A DNA stretch of 12,447 nucleotides. Source: Bacteroidota bacterium. Lineage in GTDB: Bacteria > Bacteroidota > Bacteroidia > B-17B0 > Aurantibacillaceae. Under the pieces are notes generated by a model. The model made no database searches and was not told the origin of the DNA. It was given only the letters and a program-made list of their open reading frames with translations. Below are positions 1-8,700 of the stretch, in pieces. The translations under genes were made by a program, and so were the position numbers. Where the stretch lies: positions 1 to 12,447 of the forward strand of contig JAEZDS010000072.1 of NCBI GenBank assembly GCA_023433205.1, written 5' to 3'. Within the stretch, counting starts at the first letter, position 1, and the number at the start of each line of letters is the position of its first letter.

Positions 1-39
1 CGACTTAATACTTTATTCCTGAAAAAAACGTTTATTTAG
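1..39 (+). CDS. Possible 3' end of an upstream gene (partial)
   Basis: One forward frame is open from the window edge to a TAG at 37-39 and would encode a basic, hydrophobic tail ending LFLKKTFI. The stop lies six bases before the next start codon at 45, a spacing that would fit an operon partner of the O-antigen ligase-like gene. Thirteen open codons are far too few to prove coding, and another frame ends at 22, so this is only a plausible gene end with no function assignable. Confidence 0.2.
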   Translation, partial: RLNTLFLKKTFI

Positions 40-44
40 GGCTG

Positions 45-1628
45 ATGTTTTCGTACCGGGTTCACCGTTTTATTTTTCTTTTTGGTGTTCTGTCACTCGC
101 TTTCGGCATGATGATCGGTACAGTTCCTACCAGCGTGCCACAACTTATACTGGCAGGGAATTGGGTGATTGAGATGGATTTTGCCAGAAAGTGGAAGCAA
201 TTAAAAAACAATCTCCTGTTCTGGCTGCTTAGCGGATTTTATCTCGTTCATGTAGCCGGAGTTTTTTACAGCAGCGACCTTAATGCTGCCTTGCACGACA
301 TTCGCACAAAAATGCCACTGATGTTTCTGCCTCTGGTTTTTCTCAGCAGCCCCGTGCTTTCGTTACGGGAATTAAAATGGGTGTTCTGGTGTTTTATTGC
401 TGGCAGTTTTATGAATACGGCCTGGTGTCACATCTATAGTTTTGTTTTACACAACAATGAAGTGGTACGTAAAGCCTCAAGGTTCATGAGTCACATCCGG
501 CTGGGACTGTACCTGAACATGGCAATAGCAGCCTGTTTGTATTATGGTTTTAAGGACGACAGGAAGTGGCGGCGGCTTTTGCTCTTTATGCTGGCGTTAT
601 ACTTTCTATGCTCTATGGTAGTGCTGGGGCTTGCCGGCGGACTCGCAAATCTTGCCTTACTGCTGTTGCTGGGCTCGGTGCTTGTTTTTTACACCGGGGG
701 AAAAAAGACCCGGATCGCTGGATTTACGGTATTGCTGCTGATGCTGATTCCGGCCATCTACAGTGTGAAAAAAATTGCACATGAACAGTTGAGCGTTAAA
801 CCCTCGCCTGTAAATAAACCGCTTGAAAAAAGTGAAGCAGGCAACTGGTATTCGCATTTTGACAGTCTTGGTCAGAAAGAGAACGGATACTATGTGCTGA
901 TAAACATACAGCCAGGTGAATTGAAGCGCGCGTGGAACCGCGACTTTCCGGAGGACAGTTTTTCTTACGCGCCAAAACACAACCTGCAGCGTTACGAAGT
1001 GCTGGTGCGGTACATGTCTGGCAAAGGGCTGTTGAAAGATTCAGTGGGATACAGCCGGTTAAACGACCTGGAAAAGGCGGAGGTCAGAAAAAACCACACC
1101 AATCACCTGTTGAGCGAATGGTCTTTTCTGAGAAAAAGAATTTACGAGCTGGTAAATGAATACGATGAATTCGGCAATGGCAGGTCGGTGAACGGACACT
1201 CGTTTACCATGCGTTTGTATTTCTGGAAAGCGGCTTTACATGCCATCGGCAACAACTGGCTGTTTGGTGCAGGTACAGGTGATGTTGCGGCGGAACTTGA
1301 TAAAAGTTACGACGCCGTAAAATCTCCACTGTCTGAAGAGTGGCGGATAAGACCCCATAACCAGTTCCTCACAGTGTGGCTTGCTCTTGGTGCAGGCGGT
1401 GCACTGATCTTTCTTTTTTCTGTTTTTGTTCCGCCGCTGATCTTAAGAAATGAACTGCATGCTCTTTACTGGCCCTTTTTTATCCTGGCCCTTGTTTCTT
1501 TTCTTTTTGAGGATACGCTCGAAACCCAGGCAGGGCTGACCTTTTTCGCTTTTTTTAATTCGCTGTTGCTTTGCCAGGCCTGGTTCAGAAGGCCACAAAC
1601 TCCTGCGGATCAACGGGAGAACCATTGA
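45..1628 (+). CDS. O-antigen ligase/polymerase-like polytopic membrane protein
   Basis: A 527-aa inner-membrane protein of the O-antigen ligase / Wzy-like superfamily, whose members join or polymerise lipid-linked glycans at the periplasmic face. Hydrophobic helices are seen at about 8-25, 56-73, 90-103, 110-135, 150-167, 177-245 (several), 440-466, 474-490 and 496-512. A large polar loop at about 246-438 fits the family's periplasmic loop. It ends with the typical segment R390-LYFW, then NNWLFGAGTGD (413-423), and RPHNQFL with H438 just before the next helix; an Arg and a His near these places are functionally important in WaaL-type ligases. ATG at 45 is the first in-frame start after a stop at 6-8. 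The hydrophilic last 14 residues lie in the 44-base antisense overlap with the M23 gene. Ligase and polymerase cannot be told apart, and no glycosyltransferases are visible to show the glycan. The family call is firm, the exact role is not. Confidence 0.8.
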   Translation: MFSYRVHRFIFLFGVLSLAFGMMIGTVPTSVPQLILAGNWVIEMDFARKWKQLKNNLLFWLLSGFYLVHVAGVFYSSDLNAALHDIRTKMPLMFLPLVFLSSPVLSLRELKWVFWCFIAGSFMNTAWCHIYSFVLHNNEVVRKASRFMSHIRLGLYLNMAIAACLYYGFKDDRKWRRLLLFMLALYFLCSMVVLGLAGGLANLALLLLLGSVLVFYTGGKKTRIAGFTVLLLMLIPAIYSVKKIAHEQLSVKPSPVNKPLEKSEAGNWYSHFDSLGQKENGYYVLINIQPGELKRAWNRDFPEDSFSYAPKHNLQRYEVLVRYMSGKGLLKDSVGYSRLNDLEKAEVRKNHTNHLLSEWSFLRKRIYELVNEYDEFGNGRSVNGHSFTMRLYFWKAALHAIGNNWLFGAGTGDVAAELDKSYDAVKSPLSEEWRIRPHNQFLTVWLALGAGGALIFLFSVFVPPLILRNELHALYWPFFILALVSFLFEDTLETQAGLTFFAFFNSLLLCQAWFRRPQTPADQRENH

Positions 1629-2457
1629 ACCAGAGTTCAAAATGCAGGTGAGGTCCGCGGCTGTTCTCACCTGTATTGCCCACAATGCCGATTACCTCAC
1701 CTGAAAGCACATGATCATTAACTGATTTGAGTATCGCTGAACAGTGTTTGTAGATGCTGATAAGATTTCCGCTGTGCTGTATGTGGATCACGTGGCCATC
1801 TTCTGCTGAAAAGCCTGTAAAAATAATGGTGCCATCAAGCGTTGTTTTGATCGCCTCATCGGGACCTGTTACAATATCAGCTCCATAATGTCCTTCAATA
1901 GGATTAAAAGACGCTGTTACATATCCGTTCACTGGCGTGAAGAAAACGTGCGCACCCAATCCACTCAGTGTGAGCCTTGCCACATTACCCTGTGCGCCGC
2001 CTTTTGTGGCTTCATACTGTGCCCTGAACTGCAGGTCGTTTTTTCCGGGTTCAAGACTTACCGCAGATGGTCGCTGTATACTGTCCCTTTTAGGTTTGTC
2101 TTGTATTCTTTCCGGGGTCTCATTTATTACCTCAAGAAGGCTTCTGAAATATTTGTCCCTGGCCTCTATCTGCTGCTCAAGCGAGTCAGCCACACTACTC
2201 AGGTTAAGGATGAGCCTGCGCTCGTTAACATCGCCATAACCAGGAATGTATTCCCTTAACGGTGTAAATGCAACCAGGCTTATAACCAGCGTGGTCATGA
2301 GAATGGTGATTGCCGCGATTCCAATCACCAGTCCGCCCGGACTAAGACGCAGGGAAAAACTCTCGGCAAAAGTAGTATCATTAAGGATCACCAGCCTGTA
2401 GCGCTTTTTCAGAAAGTTCCCAAGGCGCACCCATCTGGTCTTTTTTTCGTTTTCCAA
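1585..2457 (-). CDS. Membrane-anchored M23 family metallopeptidase (peptidoglycan endopeptidase)
   Basis: A 290-aa protein with a C-terminal LytM/peptidase M23 domain, a family of zinc endopeptidases that cut peptide cross-links in peptidoglycan. It has a basic N-terminus, one transmembrane helix at about 41-64, a helical, probably coiled-coil stretch at about 76-112, a low-complexity linker, and the catalytic domain from about 165 to 287. The metal site looks complete: H190 and D194 (HYGAD), H270 and H272 (GPHLHFE), plus H238 in IYKH. It is therefore probably active, not a degenerate LytM activator of the EnvC/NlpD type. The topology predicts the enzyme in the periplasm, tethered to the inner membrane. 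The start is TTG at 2457: no in-frame ATG occurs before Met54, inside the membrane helix, and none is found upstream. A GAGG stretch lies 3 bases before the TTG. The gene diverges from tetR and converges on the O-antigen ligase-like gene. Confidence 0.87.
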   Translation of the reverse strand: MENEKKTRWVRLGNFLKKRYRLVILNDTTFAESFSLRLSPGGLVIGIAAITILMTTLVISLVAFTPLREYIPGYGDVNERRLILNLSSVADSLEQQIEARDKYFRSLLEVINETPERIQDKPKRDSIQRPSAVSLEPGKNDLQFRAQYEATKGGAQGNVARLTLSGLGAHVFFTPVNGYVTASFNPIEGHYGADIVTGPDEAIKTTLDGTIIFTGFSAEDGHVIHIQHSGNLISIYKHCSAILKSVNDHVLSGEVIGIVGNTGENSRGPHLHFELWFNGSPVDPQEFVAF

Positions 2458-2462
2458 GTCCT

Positions 2463-2470
2463 CAAAGATG
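2463..2470 (-). promoter_or_regulatory. Candidate -7 element for the M23 peptidase gene
   Basis: Read on the minus strand this is CATCTTTG, 7 of 8 matches to the Bacteroidota -7 consensus TAnnTTTG, ending five bases before the TTG start. The 20 bases upstream are very A/T-rich. No TTG is found at the expected -33 position, so the promoter would be weak or assisted. The spacing to the start matches that of other genes in this window, which supports the TTG start chosen. Confidence 0.4.
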
Positions 2471-2492
2471 CGGAAAAATTATTTTTTTAAAC

Positions 2493-2520
2493 GGAAACTT
2501 GTAAGACACTTAAAGTTTCC
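2493..2520. promoter_or_regulatory. Inverted repeat, likely TetR operator
   Basis: The outer arms GGAAACTT (2493-2500) and AAGTTTCC (2513-2520) are perfect reverse complements. Inner arms TAAG (2502-2505) and CTTA (2509-2512) extend the dyad to 12 base pairs around a centre of ACA, with one unpaired G at 2501. The repeat covers the -33 TTG and the spacer of the tetR promoter and stops one base before its -7 element. It lies upstream of the predicted transcription start, so it should act as a DNA site, not an RNA hairpin. TetR-family dimers usually bind dyads of this size and repress their own operon. Bound repressor could also affect the divergent M23 gene, whose candidate -7 lies 23 bases away. 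Binding is inferred. Confidence 0.68.
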
Positions 2521-2529
2521 ATAGTTTTG
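2499..2529 (+). promoter_or_regulatory. Bacteroidota-type promoter of the tetR-efflux operon
   Basis: TTG at 2499-2501 is followed after 20 bases by TAGTTTTG at 2522-2529, an exact match to TAnnTTTG. Element order and spacing fit the -33/-7 promoters used by the primary sigma factor of Bacteroidota. The -7 ends eight bases before the tetR ATG, so transcription should begin at or within a few bases of the start codon. The -33 element lies inside the inverted repeat at 2493-2520. Confidence 0.72.
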
Positions 2530-2537
2530 CGCCGCAA

Positions 2538-3152
2538 ATGGAGACGCAGGAGAAGATACTAAAAACCGCCCTTGAATTGTTTTTCAAATTCGGCATCCGG
2601 CATGTAACAATGGATGAGATCGCCAGAGAGCTCGGCATGTCAAAAAAAACCATTTATCAGTTTTATAAAGAAAAAGATGATCTGGTAAATCAACTCCTTG
2701 AAGCAGAGCTGCTTGATCAGGAATGTGGATTTAATGAGCTAAGCGAAAGGGCATCTGATGCCATCCACGAGATACTCCTGATCTCTGAGCGGATGCGCGA
2801 GATGATGCAGAACATTAACCCTATCTTTTTTCTTGACCTGCAGAAATTCTATCCCTCGGGTTTTGCGCGCTTCCAGCGTTTTAAGGAAGAGTGTGGTTAC
2901 CAGAATGTGCTGAGAAACCTTAAGAAAGGAGTTGAACAGGGATTGTACCGCGAAGACCTGGACATTGAACTGGCCTCTCGTTACCGTATGGCGCAGCTTG
3001 ATATGCTGATGTTTGGAAATTATTTCAGTTTTGAAAGACACTCAATTGCCCGTATCAGTGATGAGCTGCTTCACATTTTTATGTATGGCATCACTACACT
3101 AAAAGGACACCGGCTCATTAACCATTACAAAAAAATAAAGGACGTTGAATAA
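2538..3152 (+). CDS. TetR/AcrR-family transcriptional regulator of the efflux operon
   Basis: A 204-aa regulator with the standard TetR layout. Residues 1-47 form the DNA-binding domain, with the helix-turn-helix at about 24-43 (MDEIARELGMSKKTIYQFY). An all-helical ligand-binding and dimerisation domain fills the rest; it is too divergent to name a ligand. Family members usually repress and are released when a small molecule, often a pump substrate, binds. This gene is the first of four in one direction: its stop is 13 bases before the TolC-like gene, and a promoter plus inverted repeat lie directly upstream. The simplest reading is a self-repressing sensor for the pump it leads. ATG at 2538 is the first good start, eight bases after the -7 element. 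Activation rather than repression is not excluded. Confidence 0.9.
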   Translation: METQEKILKTALELFFKFGIRHVTMDEIARELGMSKKTIYQFYKEKDDLVNQLLEAELLDQECGFNELSERASDAIHEILLISERMREMMQNINPIFFLDLQKFYPSGFARFQRFKEECGYQNVLRNLKKGVEQGLYREDLDIELASRYRMAQLDMLMFGNYFSFERHSIARISDELLHIFMYGITTLKGHRLINHYKKIKDVE

Positions 3153-3165
3153 CACATCATTTTTT

Positions 3166-4542
3166 ATGAAGATGAGATCACACAATTTTATAACCTGCCT
3201 GTTAATGATTTTCCTGGCCGGTTTTCAGGGCAAAAGCCAGTCGCAGGAGACTACCTCCTTTACGCTGAAACAGGCAATAACGTATGCGCTGAAGAACAGC
3301 CCCTCGGCTAACAACGCTGAACTCGATAAGCAGTCGGCGGTGTACCGTAAACGTGAGATCGCTGGTATGGGCTATCCTCAGATCAGCGGCAGTATTGATC
3401 TGAAAAACTATTTTGAGATCCCCTGGACGTTGATTCCGGCCATGGCTTTTGATCCAACGGCCGCTCCTGATCAATTTATGGCAGTACAGTTCGGTACCCG
3501 TTATAACGCCACTGCAGGGTTCAGCGCCTCACAGCTCATATTCAGCAGCGATTACATTTTTGGCTTAAAGGCCTCTTCGGAGTACATGAACCTGGCGCGG
3601 ATCAACTTGCAGAGAACGCAGACCGAGCTGGCCGCTGAAGTTTCAAAGGCCTATTATAATGTTATTATCAATGCCGACCGTATGAAACTGCTTGAGGCTA
3701 ATCTTTCGCGCCTGAAAAAAATGCTCGATGATAGCAAAGCATTCAATGAGGAAGGTTTTGCTGAGCTGATCGATGTGCAGCGACTGGAAGTTCAGTACAA
3801 TAATCTTCGTACACAAAAAGAGCAAACCGTCAAATTAATGGGGCTATCAGAGACCATGCTCAAGTTTCAGATGGGATATGAACTCAGTAAACCCATACAG
3901 CTGGCCGACAGTCTCAGTTTTAATGAAGAGGAATATCAGGCCCTGAACACCGGCGCCATTGATATCAGTCAGCGTCCCGATTACCAGCTGCTTGTGTCGC
4001 AGGAAAAACTTTATACCATAGACCGCAAACGTCTGCAGTGGGGTTATTTGCCAACGGTTGCAGCTTACGGGTCTTACCAGTACAACACCATGCGCCAGAA
4101 GACCGATTTTTTTGATTTTGACAAAAATAATCCGCTTAAACAATGGTATAAGATCGGACTGGTTGGCGCAACGCTAAACCTGAATATTTTCGACGGTTTT
4201 CAGCGGCACAACAAGATCCAGCAGGCCCGGATTGTTGCACTTAAGACCCGAAACGATCTGCGCAATCTCGAACTTGCCGGAGAGTTACAGGCCACAGTGG
4301 CAGCCATCAGTTATAACAATGCGTATTCAACCCTGCTGATGCAGAAAAGGAACATGGAACTGGCACAGCATGTGCACGAGGTGACACAGAAAAAGTACGA
4401 GAGCGGCGTAGGTAGCAATCTCGAGGTAGTAAATGCTGAAGCAGATCTTCAGACCGCCCAGACCAATTACTATAACGCTGTGTACGACATGCTCGTGGCC
4501 AAAACCGACTATCTCAGGGCTACAGGAACAATTCTTAAATAA
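3166..4542 (+). CDS. TolC-like outer-membrane efflux channel (OEP family)
   Basis: A 458-aa outer-membrane factor that would form the exit duct of the tripartite pump. The N-terminus is a signal peptide with a hydrophobic core near residues 8-20. It is followed by the family opening FTLKQAITYALKNSP and two OEP repeats made of long helices and short strands. The second repeat holds the hallmark LNLNIFDGF.R region at about 342-350 and the helical GSNLEVVNAEADLQTAQ.NYYNA stretch near the end. Length matches the family. ATG at 3166 is preferred over a TTG at 3145 that overlaps the tetR stop codon, because the signal peptide then begins normally; ATG at 3172 is another option. No Shine-Dalgarno sequence is visible. 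The gene lies between tetR and the adaptor gene (38-base gap), as expected for a co-transcribed pump. Confidence 0.9.
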   Translation: MKMRSHNFITCLLMIFLAGFQGKSQSQETTSFTLKQAITYALKNSPSANNAELDKQSAVYRKREIAGMGYPQISGSIDLKNYFEIPWTLIPAMAFDPTAAPDQFMAVQFGTRYNATAGFSASQLIFSSDYIFGLKASSEYMNLARINLQRTQTELAAEVSKAYYNVIINADRMKLLEANLSRLKKMLDDSKAFNEEGFAELIDVQRLEVQYNNLRTQKEQTVKLMGLSETMLKFQMGYELSKPIQLADSLSFNEEEYQALNTGAIDISQRPDYQLLVSQEKLYTIDRKRLQWGYLPTVAAYGSYQYNTMRQKTDFFDFDKNNPLKQWYKIGLVGATLNLNIFDGFQRHNKIQQARIVALKTRNDLRNLELAGELQATVAAISYNNAYSTLLMQKRNMELAQHVHEVTQKKYESGVGSNLEVVNAEADLQTAQTNYYNAVYDMLVAKTDYLRATGTILK

Positions 4543-4580
4543 CTCTCAAGAAAAATTTTTAAAAATACACCAACAGTTAT

Positions 4581-5693
4581 ATGAAAAAAATATCTCAGGT
4601 CCTTTTAGTTATGATCCTGCTCACAGCCTGCAGTGCTCCCGATAAGGAAGAAAAGCTGGAACAATTAAAGAACCAGCGCGCAGAGATTGAGAAGGAGATC
4701 GCGTTGCTGGAGAAAGAAACAGGAAAAAGTGATTCCGCCGCTGTTGATAACGGTCTGCAGGTAGGCACTGAAACTGTGAAGGCACAAAGTTTCCGCACTT
4801 ATATTGAAATACAGGGCAGGGTTGAGGCCAAAGAGAATGTAAACCTTTCAACAGGTATTCCTGGTACCATCACCAGGATCCATGTGCAGGCCGGCGACAA
4901 AGTAAAACAGGGACAGCTGCTTGCAGAAACCGATGCCAGAGCAATTCAGCAGATGTTGTCTGAGGTGCAGACCAATCTTGATCTGGCTCGTCAGACACAC
5001 GAAAAATACAAGAGATTGTGGGACCAGAAAATTGGCACCGAGATGCAGTATCTGCAAACAAAAACACAGATGGAATCAATGGAAACCAGGCTGGCAGGGG
5101 TACAGGAACAACTGCGCATGAGCAGGATTATTTCGCCCATTGATGGCACGGTTGACAATGTGAATATTAAGCTGGGACAAGCTGTTGCACCTGGCTTACC
5201 CGCCATCAGGGTGATCAATTTTTCTGATCTTAGAGTGGAGGCTGATGTTGCTGAGAGTTACACGGGCAGGGTTAAAACCGGTAATGAAGTTGAGGTGTTG
5301 TTCCCTGACCTGAATGATTCTATCACTTCAAAGATCAGCTACGCAAGCCGTGCCATTGACCCGCTCTCCCGTACATTCCGGGTTGAGGTAAAACTCGACG
5401 GAAAAAAGGAGTTTCACCCCAATATGGTGGCCCGCCTGCGTATCAATGATTATGTCTCCAAAGATTCAGCGATAGTACTGCCGGTTAAGTACATTCAGAG
5501 AGGAGCCAGTGAGAGTTTTGTGTTTGTGGCGGAAAAGGGACTTGTGGTGAAACGACCGGTAACCATAAGCCGTGAGTACAGTGGTCAGGCTGAGATCTCT
5601 TCCGGGTTAAAACCAGGCGACGAGCTGATCACTCAGGGGTATGACCTGGTAAATGAAGGTGACAGGATCAATATTTCACGGTCAGAAAAATAA
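4581..5693 (+). CDS. RND efflux periplasmic adaptor (membrane-fusion protein), lipoprotein
   Basis: A 370-aa HlyD/AcrA-type adaptor that links the inner-membrane RND pump to the TolC-like channel. A lipoprotein signal peptide ends in LLTAC, making Cys17 the likely lipidated residue. It is followed by an unusual short charged coiled coil at about 22-47 (EEKLEQLKNQRAEIEKE). The core then follows the family order: first half-lipoyl motif at about 89-117 (GIPGTITRIHVQAGDKVKQG), alpha-hairpin at about 118-181, second half-lipoyl motif around SPIDGTVDNV (185-194), beta-barrel from about 216, and membrane-proximal domain to the end. Lipid anchoring replaces a transmembrane helix, as in AcrA. The stop lies eight bases before the permease start, so translation of the two is probably coupled. 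The substrate cannot be told from this protein. Confidence 0.92.
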   Translation: MKKISQVLLVMILLTACSAPDKEEKLEQLKNQRAEIEKEIALLEKETGKSDSAAVDNGLQVGTETVKAQSFRTYIEIQGRVEAKENVNLSTGIPGTITRIHVQAGDKVKQGQLLAETDARAIQQMLSEVQTNLDLARQTHEKYKRLWDQKIGTEMQYLQTKTQMESMETRLAGVQEQLRMSRIISPIDGTVDNVNIKLGQAVAPGLPAIRVINFSDLRVEADVAESYTGRVKTGNEVEVLFPDLNDSITSKISYASRAIDPLSRTFRVEVKLDGKKEFHPNMVARLRINDYVSKDSAIVLPVKYIQRGASESFVFVAEKGLVVKRPVTISREYSGQAEISSGLKPGDELITQGYDLVNEGDRINISRSEK

Positions 5694-5701
5694 GCCGCGA
5701 T

Positions 5702-8700
5702 ATGCAAGAGAAAATAAAAGAGTTCAGGCCATCGAGCTGGGCTATTGACAACAAAATTACAATCTACATTGTCACCATCCTTATTGCGATCATTGGGATA
5801 AGAACCTACAATTCACTTCCCAAGGAGCAGTTCCCCGACATTACTGTGCCTACGATCTTTATCAGCACTGTAAATGGCGGCAACTCACCCACCAACATCG
5901 AGAATACCATCACAAAACCCATTGAAAAACGACTGAAATCGGTTTCAGGCATGAAAAAGTTCTCCAGCACCTCCCTGCAGGACGTTTCAATTATTGTGGT
6001 GGAGTTCCATACCGATGTGGCAGTTGAAGTAGCTAAACAGAAAGTACGCGACGCGGTTGATGAGGCCCGCACCGATATGCCCCAGACACTTACCAGGGAA
6101 CCGGTACTCAAAGAGATCGCTTTTTCTGAATTTCCGATCATGTACATAAACGTGGCTGGAAATTTTGACCTTAAAACACTTAAAAAATATGCCGAAGATC
6201 TGCAGGACCGTGTGGAAGGTCTGCGCGAGATCAATGAAGCAAAAATCGTGGGCGGACTTGAACGCGAGATCCAGGTGAACATCGACGCTTACAAAATGCA
6301 GGCGGCGCAGCTTACCCTGGGCGACATTAAGCGGGCTATCTCTGCTGAGAATATGACCATGAGCGGTGGTAACATACAGCTCGATGGCATGAAACCTACT
6401 CTCAGCATTAAGAGCGAATTCAAAGATCCCAAAGAGATTGAAAACATCATTGTGAATTCGCAGGCCGGCGCAAAACTCTTTATTCGTGATTTTGCCGACG
6501 TGGTTGATGGTTTTGAGGAGCAGGAAAGTTATTCAAGCTCTAACGGGAGGAACGTAATTACCCTGAACGTGATCAAACGCTCGGGAGAGAACCTGATTGA
6601 GGCCGCCGACAAGATCAAAGAAGTGATAGCGGACATGGAAAAAAATCATTTTCCTGCAGGTCTGGAGATAACAATCAGCGGCGACCAGAGTAACGATACC
6701 AAAACAACACTACACGATCTCATCAACACAATAATTATTGGTTTTATCCTTGTAACGCTGGTGCTGATGTTCTTTATGGGTGTAACAAACGCCCTGTTTG
6801 TGGCTGCCTCAGTGCCTCTTTCAATGTTCATCGCTTTCCTGGTAATGCCGGCCATTGATTTTTCGTTCAACATGATGGTGCTGTTCTCTTTTATCCTGGC
6901 CCTTGGTATTGTGGTTGACGATGCCATTGTGGTGATTGAGAATACACACAGGCTTTTTGCCAATGGTAAAAGGGATATTAAATCAGCTGCCAAGATGGCC
7001 GTGGGTGAAGTGTTTATGCCAGTGCTGTCAGGAACAATAACCACACTGGCCCCATTTATTCCGCTTGCTTTCTGGACCGGCATCATAGGAAAGTTCATGT
7101 ATTTTCTTCCTGTAACGCTTATCATATCATTGCTTGCCTCACTTTTTGTGGCTTATATCATCAATCCTGTTTTCGCGGTTGATTTTATGAAAACCCATGA
7201 GGAGGAGCGGCGCAACTATGGAAGAATAAACCGCAAAGGAAAGATGCAGCTCATACTGTACGGACTGATCGCTTTGATTGCTTACGTGTCAGGGCATGCG
7301 GGCGTTGGGAATTTTGTGATCTTTCTGGCTCTTTTCCTGCTGCTGCACCGGCTATGGCTTTTCAGGGTAATAGAGCTCTGGCAAACAAGAGTGTGGCCGG
7401 GTTTTGTGCGCCGCTACGTGGTATTTCTTGAATGGTGTCTGCGGCGCGCATGGATCACACTGGCATTTCTGGTGGGGTCATTTGTTCTTGCATTGCTGAT
7501 CTTTGCCATTCGTCAGCCCCCTGTTGTCTTTTTTCCTCAGGGCGATCCCAACAATATTTTTGTTTACGTTAAACTTCCTGAGGGTACCGATCCTGCGGTA
7601 ACCAACAAGCTGATGCGCAAGGTGGAGGAAAGAGTGTACACCGTAACCGGTGTTGATAATCCAGTGGTTGAATCAATGATCACCAACGTTACAATAGGGG
7701 TAACCGATCCTTCCGACATGGATCAGAATTCCTACCCCAACAGAGGTAAGATCGCCATCGCTTTTGTGCCTTTCGAAAAAAGAGACGGTATTTCAACAAC
7801 CGATTATCTGCAGAAGCTGCAGGCGCTGGAGTGGAACATACCTGGCGCTGACATCACTGTAAATAAAGAACAGGCCGGCCCGCCAACACCTAAACCAATC
7901 AGTATAGAGATCATAGGCGAAGATTTTGACAAACTTGTAAAAAACGCCGACAATCTGAGACTGTATCTGTCGCGTGCGCAAGTGCCTGGTGTTTCGGGAT
8001 TAAAGTCAGATTTTGTCAGTAACAAACCTGAGATAGTTTTTGATATCAACCGCGAGCGAGCACTGCGCGAAGGCATTTCAACTGCGCAGCTTGCAATGGA
8101 GATCCGAGGGGCGGTGTATGGTGAAGAAGCCACTAAATTCAGGGATGTTGATGATGAATATCCTGTTCAGCTGCGGTACCAACACGATCAGCGCATGGAC
8201 ATTGAAACCCTGCGTAACCTTAAGATCACCTACCGCGACATGAACATGGGCGGAATGATCAGGAATGTGCCGCTTTCATCGTTATGTGATGTGCGTTACG
8301 ATTATACTTACGCGGGGATAAGAAGGAAAAATAACAAAAGGGTGATCACACTTTCCTCTGATGTTAAAGAAGGATTTAATCCAAATGAAGTGGTGGCTGA
8401 GGTTCAGGACTCGCTTAAGGGTTTTCAACCTTCAGGAGATGTTACAGTGAAATTTGCAGGCGATCTTGAAGAACAGGAAGAGACCATGAGTTTTCTTTCA
8501 AATGCCATGCTTATTGCCGTTGGTTTAATGCTGATGGTGCTGGTTGGTTTGTTTAATTCTCTTGGCAAACCAATTATTATTCTTGCAGAGATCGTGTTCA
8601 GTGTAATTGGCGTAATACTTGGTGTGGCCATCTTTAAAATGGAGATGAGTATAGTGATGACCGGCGTAGGTGTGATAGCGCTTGGCGGCATAGTGGTGCG

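Noticed and set aside
1888..2259. Two plus-strand open frames (1888-2259 and 1937-2239) opposite the M23 gene
   Set aside because: The minus strand has a complete M23 domain with all metal ligands; the plus-strand products are Cys/Arg-rich shadows with no recognisable fold.
3145..3165. TTG start for the TolC-like protein overlapping the tetR stop
   Set aside because: ATG at 3166 gives a normal signal peptide; the seven extra residues are polar and the TTG has no supporting ribosome-binding site.
4551..4565. AAAAATTTTTAAAAA between the TolC-like and adaptor genes, as a possible terminator or regulatory palindrome
   Set aside because: An A/T run without a G/C stem cannot form a stable hairpin, and the pump genes are expected to be co-transcribed; it may simply be A-tract DNA.
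6646..7125. Long minus-strand open frame inside the RND permease gene, with similar ones at 5806-6282 and 8425-8883
   Set aside because: They mirror the codon use of the permease on the other strand, have Ser/Ile/Thr-rich compositions with no domain, and have no promoter or spacing evidence.
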